Below, piece by piece: positions 28,130 to 37,988 of a DNA stretch of 64,000 nucleotides (the first letter of the stretch is position 1; every line of letters begins with the position of its first letter). Under the pieces are notes generated by a model, which was not told the DNA's origin, did not search any database, and saw only the letters and a list, made by a program, of their open reading frames with translations. The stretch lies in assembly GCA_020697255.1 (NCBI GenBank), contig JAJFBE010000001.1:124001-188000 (forward strand). Reading direction: 5' to 3'. The translations under genes were made by a program, and so were the position numbers. The DNA is from Burkholderiales bacterium (GTDB taxonomy: Bacteria; Pseudomonadota; Gammaproteobacteria; Burkholderiales; UBA11063).

Positions 28130-30886
28130 CTAGCCAAGCTTTTCTATTTGTTGATTTAATTTACTAATTACTTCTTCCAGTTCATTTGCCCGATCAGTAT
28201 CGCGTTTAACCAAATCTTTAGGTGCTCTATCCACAAACGCAGGATTATCTAATTTTAGCTTAATTTTCTCCAGCTCTTTAGTGTTTTTTTCGATTTCTTT
28301 ACTGAGGCGCTCCTTTTCAACCGCTACGTCGATACTAACTTCTAACATTAAAGAAATACCATTAACAACGGCTATTGGAGAAGTGCTACTTGCATCTAAA
28401 GCTTTAACAAATTTGACTTCGCTAATTTTGGCCAAAGTTTCAATATATGGCACAAACTCGGTAAGATTGTTAGCTTCCCCCTGCACTATTAATGGCACTT
28501 TTGCTCCAGGGTTTAAGTTCATTTCACTACGTAAATTACGTATACTGCCTATAATATCTTGTAATGAGCCAACGCTATTATCATAACCAAAGGGCAAATT
28601 AATCTCGCTTACTTCAGGAAAACTAGATAACATAATTGAATCTTCTTGTCTTCTATTTACTAGAGGTGATATAACTTGCCATAATTCTTCAGTAATAAAT
28701 GGAATTAATGGATGTAAAAGACGCAAGGACATTTCCAAAACAACAAACAAGGTGTTTATTGTCGAAATACGCATATTTACGTCATCACTTTGCAGATTAA
28801 CTTTAGCCAATTCTAAATACCAGTCACAGTAATCATTCCATACAAATTCGTACAATTTCTGTGCGATCAGATCAAAACGGTATAACTTATATAAGTCTGG
28901 AATTTCTTCACATATATTACGTAATTTGGATAAAATCCAAACATCTATATCACTATATTTACTTACATATTCCTGGCCAATTAATGACTTGTGCGGCTGT
29001 GCATTCATTAGCACAAAACGTGTGGCATTAAATAACTTATTACAAAAATTTCGTGATCCTTCAATCCGCTTCACATCAAAACGTACTTCACGCCCATGGG
29101 TAGCAAGCGCTGCAAAAGTAAAACGTACCGCATCTGCGCCAAAAGCCATAAAACCATTTGGATAGTCATTAGCAGTCTGTTTAGCAATACTTTGTGCCTG
29201 TTTTGGATTCATTAAATTTTGGGTGCGTTTAGCTATCAAATCCTCTAGGCTAATTCCATCAACCAGATCAAGCGGGTCAATGACATTACCTTTAGATTTA
29301 GACATTTTGTTGCCATGAGCATCCTGGATAAGCCCGGTAACAAAAACCTCCTTAAAGGGTACCTTGCCCGTAAATTCATTAGTAAACATAATCATCCGGG
29401 CCACCCAGAAAAATATAATATCAAAGCCTGTTACTAATACATTTGAAGGTAAAAATGCTTCGAGTTCAGGAGTCTTTTCCGGCCAACCAAGGGTAGAAAA
29501 TGACCACAATGCAGCACTAAACCAGGTATCTAATACATCATGATCCTGACTTAACTTATCATGTCCGGCCTGTTTAGCTGCCTCTTCTTTACTTCGTGCA
29601 ACGTAGAACTTACCATTTTCATCATAATAAGCCGGGATTCTATGCCCCCACCATAACTGACGTGAAACACACCAATCCTGGATATTATTTAACCAATTAT
29701 CATACGTAGTTTTCCAATTTTCCGGAACAAATTTTACATCACCATTATTAACGATTCTAAGCCCGTCACGAGCAAACTTATCCATATTAACAAACCATTG
29801 GTTCGTCAACATCGGCTCAATTATTACATTAGTCCGATCTCCACGCGGTACCATAAGTTTATGCGGCTTTACTTCTACCAGGTAACCACCTGCTTCCAAG
29901 TCTGCAATAACTGCCTTCCTGGCAGCAAAACGCTCCATCCCACGATATTTCTCTGGTGCATTTTCATTAATATGCCCATCGAGGCTCAGTATATTAATCA
30001 TTTCCAATTTATGAATTTTACCCAGCTCATAATCATTAAAATCATGCGCAGGAGTAATTTTTACGCAGCCGGTACCAAATTCTTTATCCACATAATTATC
30101 GGCAATTATTGGCAATTCACGTCCAACTAACGGTAGAATTAATTTTCTACCAATTAGATGCTTATATCTTTCATCTTCCGGGTTAACTGCAACTGCTACA
30201 TCGCCTAGCATTGTTTCCGGTCTAGTAGTTGCTATTACAATAGTTTCATCACTATCTTTTACCGGGTAACGAATATGCCACAGGCTTCCATTTTCTTCAA
30301 CAGAGATGACCTCCAGATCGGATACTGCTGTTTGTAACTGTATATCCCAGTTTACCAGCCGGTTTCCTCGATAGATAAACCCACGTTCATAAAGACTTAC
30401 GAATACTTCTGTAACTGCTGTAGATAAACCGGCATCCATAGTAAAGCGTTCACGGGACCAATCACATGAGGCACCAAGCCTACGCATTTGGCGGATTATA
30501 GTTCCGCCTGAGTATTTTTTCCAATCCCAGATACGCTCTACGAAGTTTTCCCGGCCTAAATCGTGGCGTGATATACCCTCAGCATCTAGTTGACGTTCTA
30601 CTACAATTTGAGTAGCAATCCCGGCATGATCAGTACCTGCTTGCCATAACGTGTTAAATCCACGCATACGGTGATAGCGAATAAGTGCATCCATCAACGT
30701 ATGTTGAAAGCCATGCCCCATATGCAATGTACCGGTAACATTTGGTGGTGGTAGTTGAATACAATAATTGCGTCCCTCTTTTTTGGCTTTTTCATCAAAA
30801 CTTGGTTTAAAATATCCATTATCTTCCCAGGTTTTATACCATTTAGTCTCAATCTCACCCGGGGTATATGTTTTTGCTAATTCCAT
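28130..30886 (-). CDS. valS: valyl-tRNA synthetase
   Basis: ValRS charges tRNA-Val and edits mischarged Thr. The 918-residue class I enzyme has the HIGH motif (PPPNVTGTLHMGHG, about 48-61) and KMSKS (NKMSKSKGNVIDP). It also has the editing insertion and a C-terminal coiled-coil arm (ERLSKEIEKNTKELEKIKLKL). Length and order match the family. It is transcribed away from lpxK. Confidence 0.98.
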   Translation of the reverse strand: MELAKTYTPGEIETKWYKTWEDNGYFKPSFDEKAKKEGRNYCIQLPPPNVTGTLHMGHGFQHTLMDALIRYHRMRGFNTLWQAGTDHAGIATQIVVERQLDAEGISRHDLGRENFVERIWDWKKYSGGTIIRQMRRLGASCDWSRERFTMDAGLSTAVTEVFVSLYERGFIYRGNRLVNWDIQLQTAVSDLEVISVEENGSLWHIRYPVKDSDETIVIATTRPETMLGDVAVAVNPEDERYKHLIGRKLILPLVGRELPIIADNYVDKEFGTGCVKITPAHDFNDYELGKIHKLEMINILSLDGHINENAPEKYRGMERFAARKAVIADLEAGGYLVEVKPHKLMVPRGDRTNVIIEPMLTNQWFVNMDKFARDGLRIVNNGDVKFVPENWKTTYDNWLNNIQDWCVSRQLWWGHRIPAYYDENGKFYVARSKEEAAKQAGHDKLSQDHDVLDTWFSAALWSFSTLGWPEKTPELEAFLPSNVLVTGFDIIFFWVARMIMFTNEFTGKVPFKEVFVTGLIQDAHGNKMSKSKGNVIDPLDLVDGISLEDLIAKRTQNLMNPKQAQSIAKQTANDYPNGFMAFGADAVRFTFAALATHGREVRFDVKRIEGSRNFCNKLFNATRFVLMNAQPHKSLIGQEYVSKYSDIDVWILSKLRNICEEIPDLYKLYRFDLIAQKLYEFVWNDYCDWYLELAKVNLQSDDVNMRISTINTLFVVLEMSLRLLHPLIPFITEELWQVISPLVNRRQEDSIMLSSFPEVSEINLPFGYDNSVGSLQDIIGSIRNLRSEMNLNPGAKVPLIVQGEANNLTEFVPYIETLAKISEVKFVKALDASSTSPIAVVNGISLMLEVSIDVAVEKERLSKEIEKNTKELEKIKLKLDNPAFVDRAPKDLVKRDTDRANELEEVISKLNQQIEKLG

Positions 30887-30990
30887 CTCTTATATTCCTA
30901 CTTGCTGTAAAGTGCTGATTATAACATACGTAATATGCTAGAATTATGCACATGATAATTCAAAATTACTAAAATATCTTGAACCATAAT

Positions 30991-31986
30991 ATGAATTTAC
31001 AAAAATTGATTGAAAACCACTGGTATGTAAAGACTAATCCCTTACTAACCATTATCTTAATTATTCCTACCTTATTATTTTTTATAATCAGCAAAATACG
31101 TTATTATTTATATAAGTTTAAATTTCTATCCAGTTATAAACTACCGGTCCCGGTTGTTATTATTGGTAATATTAGCGTTGGTGGCGTTGGTAAAACCCCT
31201 CTAACAAAAATGTTAGCATTACACTTGTCAGGACATAGCAGAAAAGTTGGAATTATTATGCGGGGCTATAAAAGCCAGAATAAAGGTGCTAGTATCGTTT
31301 ATGCCGATTCCAAAGCTTTTGAAGTTGGGGATGAAGCATTAATATATGCTACCAATGGTTTAAGGGTAGCTATTGGTAGGGATAGATATGAAGCTGGGTT
31401 AAAATTACTTAAAACATATCCGGATATAGATTTAATTCTGGCGGATGATGGATTACAGCATTATAGATTACAGCGTGATTTTGAAATTGCTGTGGTTGAT
31501 GCAACGCGTTTATTTAATAACACTTTTGTACTGCCAATGGGCCCACTACGTGAAACTATGTTCAGGCTAAATAGCGTAGATGCTATCGTAAGTTCTGGCT
31601 ATAATACAAGATTAAAACAATATGCAGATAAGCTTTATATCCAGGAAACAATTTTAGATAAAATTTATAATCCGGTAAACCGAAAAACCGTAAGTGCTGA
31701 ATATTTTAGCGATAAAATAGTTACTGCAATGGCGGCGATGGGAAATCCAGGCAAGTTTTTTGATTTATTGCACCAATGTGGAATTCAGCCTAAACAGCAA
31801 TTAATTTACCCTGATCACCATTATTATAAATTTGAAGATATCCCAAAAGATAGTCTAATATTAGTAACCGAAAAAGATTATACAAAATTAGCCAGATTTA
31901 ATAACCCCAATATTTACATAGTATACGTTAAAACCAAATTAGATAATGATGATTTATTAGGACATTTAGTAAAATTAAATCAATAG
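30991..31986 (+). CDS. lpxK: tetraacyldisaccharide 4'-kinase (lipid A synthesis)
   Basis: LpxK phosphorylates the 4' position of tetraacyldisaccharide 1-phosphate at the inner membrane. The 331-residue protein has an N-terminal membrane helix (LLTIILIIPTLLFFII), a P-loop GNISVGGVGKTPL near residue 58, and DDGLQHYRLQRD. The ATG at 30991 is preferred over a TTG 12 bases earlier. It heads a lpxK-ycaR-kdsB set, the usual order in Gram-negatives. Confidence 0.95.
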   Translation: MNLQKLIENHWYVKTNPLLTIILIIPTLLFFIISKIRYYLYKFKFLSSYKLPVPVVIIGNISVGGVGKTPLTKMLALHLSGHSRKVGIIMRGYKSQNKGASIVYADSKAFEVGDEALIYATNGLRVAIGRDRYEAGLKLLKTYPDIDLILADDGLQHYRLQRDFEIAVVDATRLFNNTFVLPMGPLRETMFRLNSVDAIVSSGYNTRLKQYADKLYIQETILDKIYNPVNRKTVSAEYFSDKIVTAMAAMGNPGKFFDLLHQCGIQPKQQLIYPDHHYYKFEDIPKDSLILVTEKDYTKLARFNNPNIYIVYVKTKLDNDDLLGHLVKLNQ

Positions 31987-32062
31987 ATAATATGTTATAC
32001 TCTATAAGCCCCTTAATTAATATGTTAAAATCCTTGCTGATAATATACTGGGGAGAACCTCT

Positions 32063-32224
32063 ATGGATGCAAAACTTATGGCAATTTTAGTCTGCCCCTT
32101 ATGTAAGGCAAAACTAGAACCAAAAAAAAATGAATTACTCTGTACTAAATGTAAGTTGGCTTACCCTATCGATGATGGTATTCCGGTGATGTTAATTGAT
32201 CAGGCCAGAAAATATGAAAACTAA
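32063..32224 (+). CDS. ycaR: Trm112/YcaR-family zinc-ribbon protein
   Basis: This 53-residue gene has GGGAG before ATG 32063. It has two Cys pairs, [11 protein letters not shown] and [12 protein letters not shown], followed by DDGIPVML, the signature of the UPF0434/YcaR branch of the Trm112 family. In many Gram-negatives it lies between lpxK and kdsB, as here. The role in LPS synthesis, if any, is not established. Confidence 0.93.
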   Translation: MDAKLMAILVCPLCKAKLEPKKNELLCTKCKLAYPIDDGIPVMLIDQARKYEN

Positions 32225-32237
32225 TATACTCAAACAG

Positions 32238-32317
32238 ATTGGAGTATCAATGAAGCAAAGAGCGACGCCGCCTACAATTGGTAGGCAAGGAGTGATGCGC
32301 AATATTGGGGCTCCAAT
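32238..32317. repeat. nested inverted-repeat element forming the kdsB leader
   Basis: Outer arms ATTGGAG (32238-32244) and CTCCAAT (32311-32317) enclose an inner hairpin GCCTAC-AATTG-GTAGGC (32270-32286). The element ends at the base before the kdsB ATG, so its 3' arm and the GGGG at 32307-32310 overlap the kdsB ribosome site. Motifs GCGACGC and AAGGAG are shared with the element at 44582-44664 (reverse orientation), suggesting a dispersed REP-like family. Confidence 0.6.
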
Positions 32318-33091
32318 ATGAAAGAGTATAAATTTACTATCATTATACCGGCACGTATGCAATCGGGCAGACTACCTAATAAAATGGTCCTGGACCTGGA
32401 TGGGCTACCCCTGGTTGTCCGAACAGCCAAGCAGGCTCATAAAAGTAGTGCTGCATCAGTAATTGTTGCAACTGACCATGATTCTATTGTAGCAATTTGT
32501 AAAGAACATGGCATTGATGCAATTATGACCCGTGATGACCATCATTCAGGCACCGATAGAATTGCAGAAGCTGCATCTAGTCTTGGTTTAGCTGCAGATG
32601 AAATAATTATCAATGTACAAGGTGATGAACCATTAATTGATCCAATACTAATTAATGATTTGGCTGCATTTACGCATTCAAAGCAAGCAGAATTTGCTAC
32701 AATAGCCCATCCGATTCATACAGAAGCAGAAATATTTAACCCGCATATAGTGAAAGTGGTTTTAGATAAAGATAGCAATGCCTTATATTTTTCCCGTTCG
32801 CCTATCCCATTTTATCGTGACGGGTTTAATAATCCAATTAGCGAGTTTAAATTACCACCGCTGTTAAATTTATTACGTCACATCGGGATGTACGCCTATA
32901 CTGGTACATTCTTAAAAAATTATAGCCAAATGCCGGTATCCCCTTTAGAAAGCATTGAAGCACTAGAACAATTGCGCATATTATATAATGGGCATAAAAT
33001 AGCAGTTTTAGTAAGCGATACCGTTCCTGAGGGCGGGGTAGATACTAAAGAGGACTTAGAGCGGATAAGGCAGGCTCTATCTAAACACTAA
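32318..33091 (+). CDS. kdsB: CMP-KDO synthetase
   Basis: KdsB activates KDO with CTP for LPS inner-core assembly. The 257-residue protein has IIPARMQSGRLPNKMVLDLDGLPLV at its start (nucleotide-binding RxxSxRLPxK), HHSGTDRIAEA and IINVQGDEPLIDP. Length matches the family. It lacks a normal spacer-separated upstream site except GGGG 7 bases before the ATG inside the preceding repeat element. It follows lpxK and ycaR. Confidence 0.96.
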   Translation: MKEYKFTIIIPARMQSGRLPNKMVLDLDGLPLVVRTAKQAHKSSAASVIVATDHDSIVAICKEHGIDAIMTRDDHHSGTDRIAEAASSLGLAADEIIINVQGDEPLIDPILINDLAAFTHSKQAEFATIAHPIHTEAEIFNPHIVKVVLDKDSNALYFSRSPIPFYRDGFNNPISEFKLPPLLNLLRHIGMYAYTGTFLKNYSQMPVSPLESIEALEQLRILYNGHKIAVLVSDTVPEGGVDTKEDLERIRQALSKH

Positions 33092-33112
33092 TTTCTTATA
33101 GGTGGTGTTATT

Positions 33113-33937
33113 ATGTTACTCGTAAATTTAAGTCAGGAGCTAGCAATTCTGGAAGTATCCGGCACAGATAGTGCTACATATTTGCAAGGTCAATTCACTA
33201 ATGACATTAAGCATTTGGATAAACAAAGTTTTCAATATTCGGCGCATCTAAATAATAAAGGGCGTATGCTAGCTAGCTTTATTATTACAAAAGTTGCCCA
33301 AAATAGCTATCACCTAATAACTAACAAAGCTATAATTAGCAAAATCCTACCGCGCTTAAAAATGTATGTATTACGCTCAAAAGTAACAATTTGTGAATTG
33401 GAACAAACTAATATCATATATTCTGATCATCTGCTTACTAATAGTATTTATAGCTTAGAACTAGTATTCGGTAGTTTTATATCATTAGTTAAAGATATCC
33501 CGGACACTAACACTAAAGATATAAAGCACTGGCATAGTTTTTTAATAAAAAACGGTATATGCATGATTTATCCGCAAACTTATGAAGAGCTTATCCCGGC
33601 CCAGGTTAATTATGACAAGATGGGGGGGGTTAGTTTTACTAAAGGCTGCTATACCGGCCAGGAGATTGTAGCCCGAATGCACTATTTAGGCAAAGCTAAA
33701 CATCTTATGTATAAATTTATTTGTGATACACCTGTACAAATTGGGCAAAGCGTTATAAGCCCTAAAGCAAATGATCAGGAAGTTGGCCTGATTGTTGATG
33801 TAGTTAGCCGCGATTATGACTGTATGGGATTAGTATCTATAAAAAATGACTATATTGAAGATGCTTATATAGATGATAACGGCACTGCACACCAATTACT
33901 TATTCAAGAACTAATTTATCAGGATGATAATGGCTAA
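33113..33937 (+). CDS. ygfZ: YgfZ/GcvT-like folate-binding protein
   Basis: YgfZ uses folate to help maintain or repair some iron-sulfur enzymes. The 274-residue protein is of the short GcvT-like type and has the diagnostic KGCYTGQEIVAR motif near residues 178-189, with the functional Cys. AGGTGG lies before the ATG. Its end overlaps the tdk start region by a few bases, so the two are translationally coupled. Confidence 0.9.
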   Translation: MLLVNLSQELAILEVSGTDSATYLQGQFTNDIKHLDKQSFQYSAHLNNKGRMLASFIITKVAQNSYHLITNKAIISKILPRLKMYVLRSKVTICELEQTNIIYSDHLLTNSIYSLELVFGSFISLVKDIPDTNTKDIKHWHSFLIKNGICMIYPQTYEELIPAQVNYDKMGGVSFTKGCYTGQEIVARMHYLGKAKHLMYKFICDTPVQIGQSVISPKANDQEVGLIVDVVSRDYDCMGLVSIKNDYIEDAYIDDNGTAHQLLIQELIYQDDNG

Positions 33938-34523
33938 ATTATTTTTTCGTTATTCAGCAATGGATGCTGGTAAAACTCTCGACTTACTGAAAGTTGCGTA
34001 TAATTACAATGATCGTGGGCAGCATACTTTGATTCTTACATCTATAATTGACCGACGGGCCGGAGATAATAATGTTAAATCACGACTTGGACTTAATAAA
34101 GAAGCCATCTCAACGGGAGTTAATGACAATTTATTTGAGCTGATCAAACAGGAAAATGAAAAACAATCAATTGCCTGTGTACTAATTGATGAAATACATT
34201 TTTTTAGTGTAGAACAAATTAACCAGATCTCTGATGTGGTAGATTATTTAAATATCCCTATCATATGCTATGGTTTACGTTCTGACTATCGAGGTATTGC
34301 TTTTCCAAGTGCAGCACAGCTTTTAGCCATTGCCGATACTATAGAAGAATTAAAAACCATCTGTCATTGTGGCCGAAAAGCTACCTTTAATATGCTGATT
34401 AAAAATGGTATTGCGGTAAAAAGTGGTGAAAGTATTGTTGTCGATGATGATAAACTACTAAAGCAAGATACACGCTATATGTCCGTATGCCGTAGACACT
34501 GGAAAGAAGGCGAATGGAAATAA
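33930..34523 (+). CDS. tdk: thymidine kinase
   Basis: Tdk phosphorylates thymidine for salvage. The 197-residue type II enzyme has a P-loop variant (YSAMDAGKTLDLL), the DE box CVLIDEIHFF with the catalytic Glu, CYGLRSDYRG, and a four-Cys-like zinc site (TICHCGRKA ... SVCRRHWKE). The second ATG (33930) is chosen because AGGA lies about 6 bases before it and family members start MAxLxF. It overlaps ygfZ by 8 bases. Confidence 0.95.
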   Translation: MAKLFFRYSAMDAGKTLDLLKVAYNYNDRGQHTLILTSIIDRRAGDNNVKSRLGLNKEAISTGVNDNLFELIKQENEKQSIACVLIDEIHFFSVEQINQISDVVDYLNIPIICYGLRSDYRGIAFPSAAQLLAIADTIEELKTICHCGRKATFNMLIKNGIAVKSGESIVVDDDKLLKQDTRYMSVCRRHWKEGEWK

Positions 34524-34535
34524 GTTTTATAAAAA

Positions 34536-34565
34536 AGTAGAGTCCGTACGCTACTCTACTTTATT
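34536..34565. terminator. hairpin between tdk and the convergent KGG gene
   Basis: The 8-bp arms AGTAGAGT and ACTCTACT flank a 9-base loop. An A-run precedes and TTTATT follows, so it can end transcription from both sides. Confidence 0.7.
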
Positions 34566-34570
34566 AAAAA

Positions 34571-34840
34571 TTAACGTCCTGAAGAACCTTTATTCCCACC
34601 ACCACCATGAGAGTGCTGGCCACCCTTACGACCGGCTTCGCGAGCCTCTTCTGAATCAAACTCATGAGCGTTTCCTGATTCATGAGCAGCCTTTCCGCCC
34701 TTGCTGGCAATCTCACGTTGTTTTTCCGGGTCCATTGAAGCAAATCCTTTATTCGCATTGCCAGATTGGCCGGAAGATTGAGATGCAGAAGATTTGTTAT
34801 CAGCATTGCGGGTAGTATTGTTGTCATTTTGTCTAGTCAT
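34571..34840 (-). CDS. KGG-repeat stress-type protein (YciG/con-10-like)
   Basis: The 89-residue hydrophilic protein has two KGG repeats: DPEKQREIASKGGKAAH and DSEEAREAGRKGGQHSH. A disordered Asn/Ser/Gln-rich N-terminus and a Gly/His-rich tail surround them. Such proteins are commonly induced in general stress or stationary phase; a molecular role is not known. AAGGAG-type bases (GGAGACTT) precede the ATG. Confidence 0.88.
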   Translation of the reverse strand: MTRQNDNNTTRNADNKSSASQSSGQSGNANKGFASMDPEKQREIASKGGKAAHESGNAHEFDSEEAREAGRKGGQHSHGGGGNKGSSGR

Positions 34841-35026
34841 TTTAAGTCTCCTTGAAAAATATTTAATTTATTAACTAAATTTAACCGGTTTAAATTTAAC
34901 TGTTTTGGCTTTCGGAAAAATATTCCCTGCGCTCAGAACGTATATTACGACCAAATCCCTTTCGATATCAAGCTGGACAGCAGACGAAATTTTACCGGTA
35001 AAAACTATACCTAAATGTTATAGTTG

Positions 35027-35353
35027 CTATTTGTTATTTTCAATATGACCATTTTGACCAACACCTGGGTTCCTTTCTAAATGCTCATCTTCGTAAGAAG
35101 ATGAGCTCTGATATTTTTCTCTGTCAATTACGCTTTTATCACAAACATTATCACCTTCTTCTCTTTGCGCGGGCGAACGCATGGAAGAATTTTCCCCTTC
35201 ATTATCAATCGTAGTTCCCGGGCTGATTGTAGTTTGCCTATTTTCATCTTTTGGTTTAGTATTTTCCATACCTCTGGTCCATGAAGGTGCATCGCTTGCC
35301 GGGAAAGACTCTTTCTCAGCTTCATCTATTAATTTATCTAAATCTTTTTCCAT
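35027..35353 (-). CDS. small acidic hydrophilic protein with FPASD-PSW motif
   Basis: The 108-residue protein has no hydrophobic segments. Residues 1-28 hold LDKLIDEAEKESFPASDAPSW, matching a short motif seen in many small proteobacterial proteins of unknown role. The rest is rich in Glu, Asn, Ser and Arg and probably disordered. GGAGG lies before the ATG. It neighbours a KGG-type protein, which fits a stress-related set, but that is inference from context. Confidence 0.72.
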   Translation of the reverse strand: MEKDLDKLIDEAEKESFPASDAPSWTRGMENTKPKDENRQTTISPGTTIDNEGENSSMRSPAQREEGDNVCDKSVIDREKYQSSSSYEDEHLERNPGVGQNGHIENNK

Positions 35354-35566
35354 AGTTTTAATCCTCCATAAAATTATTATTATATGTATTATTTGACATT
35401 TTTTTTGTGCATTTAAATATTAGCATTACATTCACTTTCTATTTACCCAAAAAATTAGGATAAATGCCAATAAAGGCAAAATATTTAACTGGATTTTCTG
35501 ATTTTTTAAATTAAAAACTATAAATATGCTAATATGCGTATGTAAAATAAAACCGGAGGTAAAATT

Positions 35567-35899
35567 ATGGAAATTATGACTAATACAAATGAAGCTAAGT
35601 TAAAAGATACAGTTTTGATAGGTTATGTCTTGCAAGCTCTTTCACCATTTGCTGGTATAACTTTACTAATTGGGGTTATAATAAATTATATTAAACGAAA
35701 TGATGCAAATGGTACCTGGCTAGAATCACATTTTAGATGGCAAATAACCACTTTTTGGATATATTTATGCTTTGTAATAATTGGCGGAGCTACTATATTT
35801 ATTCTAGTGGGTTACTTAATTCTATTAATCGGCTTTATATGGCTGGTTTACCGAATTTGTAAAGGCTGGATCAGGTTATCAGAAAATAAACCTGTATAA
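35567..35899 (+). CDS. small membrane protein (DUF4870-like)
   Basis: The 110-residue protein has three predicted membrane helices and the conserved pattern INYIKRNDANGTWLESHFRWQ near residues 44-64, then WLVYRICKGWIRL at the end. This pattern occurs in a widespread proteobacterial membrane family, often filed as DUF4870. The function is unknown. A strong GGAGGT lies 7 bases before ATG 35567, which fixes the start. Confidence 0.8.
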   Translation: MEIMTNTNEAKLKDTVLIGYVLQALSPFAGITLLIGVIINYIKRNDANGTWLESHFRWQITTFWIYLCFVIIGGATIFILVGYLILLIGFIWLVYRICKGWIRLSENKPV

Positions 35900-35980
35900 A
35901 GCCATATATACTAAAAATAGATGGCCGGAAAAATCATTAAATATCCGGAAATTTAGATATTTTGAGCTAGATATTGAAAG

Positions 35981-36018
35981 ACCTGGAATACCACATATTA
36001 AACTGTGGTATCACAGGT
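35981..36018. repeat. long interrupted hairpin in the convergent gap
   Basis: ACCTG-GA-ATACCACA pairs with TGTGGTAT-CA-CAGGT around an 8-base loop, 13 bp with a 2x2 internal loop. It lies between a plus-strand and a minus-strand gene. No T-run follows, so either a REP-like element or a factor-dependent terminator is possible. Confidence 0.5.
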
Positions 36019-36092
36019 TAAAATTCAAAACTCCATACCAGAATAATGTAATAATTCCGTTTCAGGAGCTAAATTAAATATAATTTTGTGTA

Positions 36093-36892
36093 TTAATCCC
36101 AAGGACAACCGTTAGTCTTTAAAGCATTAACTCCTCGATTAAAGCTTGCTTCAGTTACACCAAGCTCACGTCCGCCTGCCTTATCTAATAGTATAGCAAT
36201 CAGCCTGCGATTAGGAGTATATCTTTTATTATAATCTTCAATATTTTTAATATATTTTATATTATCATCAAACAGCACTACACATTTTGTAGTTTCAGGG
36301 TCAATAACTACTTGCGGATTATATGCTCGCATAATAGCTTCCATAGCACCTGATTTATCAGAAACATAGTTTTGGTAAATGGAGTTACCTTCAGTATATT
36401 TTCTTGAACCATTGATTAATGCCTGGTGTAGACCATAAGCTGCGGGCTGCCAAAATTGAGTTACATCACTAAAGAGATAGTCAAGCATCTCTTCTCTACC
36501 ACCCCCAACAGTGCCAAAATTACCGGCACTATTTAAGCCAATCCCATATCCATGCTTAATGCACTCATAAAACGCACTACGACATAAGGCGCTATGCGAT
36601 ATTGGTCTCCTGGTAATAACTTATAAAGTTCATCATTATCCGGAAATTTTTTATCATCTGGCCAACTAGCCGCAGTTGGAGCAATCAATGTCTGATCAAT
36701 ATCAAATACACAAATACCTTTAGGCTGTTTTAAAACAACTTCACCGTAATATGCTGGCACAAAATCAGGCATTTCCTTGATCGGGTCCTGATTAATAATC
36801 TGTTGTTGATCTATTAACTTTACTTCATCTGCAAAAGAAAAAGTAGATACTACCAAACCTAAGATTAATGTTAATTTGACGTTCAATTTCAT
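36093..36892 (-). pseudogene. HAD-family exported acid phosphatase-like gene with one frameshift
   Basis: Two halves in different frames join into one protein. The 5' half starts at 36892 (GGAA site) with a signal peptide (MKLNVKLTLILGLVVSTFSFA) and the HAD motif CVFDIDQTL, and stops at 36533. The 3' half, readable from about 36550 as GYGIGLNSAGNFGTVGGGREEML, holds the later HAD acidic motif VVLFDDNIKYI. A single missing base near 36541-36552, after the ATGGATATGG, explains both. It may be a true mutation or a sequencing error. The protein would be a periplasmic phosphatase-like enzyme of about 265 residues. Confidence 0.8.
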
Positions 36893-37163
36893 ATATTTTT
36901 CCTTATGTTGTAATACTAACACTAAATTAGTAAAATGTTTATTACACAAGTGTATTTCTTCATATCATTTGATTCAGGGTTTAAAACTTAAACCACCTAA
37001 TATGTACACTCTCCAAAACGAAATCATTTAAATTGTTTAATTTCGTCCGTAAGATTATATATATTTTGACAAAGAATTACAATCCCAAAATTGGTCATTG
37101 CTTTTTGTTTGACTTTGTGGTATAAGTTAAGAATTTTAGCTCTTCGGAAGTATAAGAGAGTAA

Positions 37164-37799
37164 TTATAACCAGCCTGGAAAGACTGACCTTAAACCAATA
37201 GTTATGAACTGGATTCCTAAAGTTAGTGTGATTAATCCAACAAAACGGATTAGCACTTCCATCCCTACATGACCAAGAATTTTAAGTAAAAATCTTGAAT
37301 AATGAAAAACCAGGTAAATAATAGCAGTTTGAAGCAAGACTGCGCCCAGTAACTGATAGTACAAATTCCAATTTCCGCGTATTTCATCAACTAAAATAAT
37401 AATTGTTGAAAATGTACCCGCCCCGGTGGTAAGTGGCATAGCAATCGGGATAATTGCACTTGAAATCACCATGGAATATTTATTTGTTTTGGGATGCTCC
37501 CCATCACCATTAATTTTTTGCCCCAGAACCATACCCACACTCATTATAACTAGTACAATACCACCGGCAATCCTAAATGAGTTCAGAGAAATACCAAAAA
37601 ATCTTAAAACTGCCTCACCGCAAAATAAGGCAACTAACATAATAGCTAGAGATGCCAGCGTTGCAATCCAACATATTTTTAACTCCTCCTTACGACTCAA
37701 GCCTTCAGTAATTTCTAAAAACTTGCCTAAAGATTTTAGATTATTGGCAACAGCAAAAATACTAAGAAAGAGTAATTGAAACGTTAAAACCGGGTGCAT
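37164..37799 (-). CDS. MarC-family integral membrane protein
   Basis: The 211-residue protein has six membrane spans and the MarC-family layout (IAVANNLKSLGKFL early, then SSAIIPIAMPLTTGAGTFSTII in the middle, GLITLTLGIQFITIGL late). The family function is unsettled; E. coli MarC is not a drug pump as once thought. ATG 37799 is chosen because GGAGAA precedes it and family members start MxxxLxFFxxLFAIxNP. A longer frame to 37886 has no ribosome site. Confidence 0.85.
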   Translation of the reverse strand: MHPVLTFQLLFLSIFAVANNLKSLGKFLEITEGLSRKEELKICWIATLASLAIMLVALFCGEAVLRFFGISLNSFRIAGGIVLVIMSVGMVLGQKINGDGEHPKTNKYSMVISSAIIPIAMPLTTGAGTFSTIIILVDEIRGNWNLYYQLLGAVLLQTAIIYLVFHYSRFLLKILGHVGMEVLIRFVGLITLTLGIQFITIGLRSVFPGWL

Positions 37800-37988
37800 A
37801 ATTTCTCCATTAAAGCATACATCATTCCCATGTAACAGAAATCTATAATTGTTATAAGATTCAATTATAACACACGTAAATATCACAAAACCTGGAACTT
37901 CGCCCTCTGTTAAAAGGTATATTAAATTTATATTTTATAAATATTAATTATAATTAGGTGTGCCTACGAAATCAGGATGATATTTAAC

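Noticed and set aside
28114-28137. Longer SMR exporter starting at a TTG at 28137
   Set aside because: The extension overlaps the valS stop and lacks a ribosome site; ATG 28113 fits the family start.
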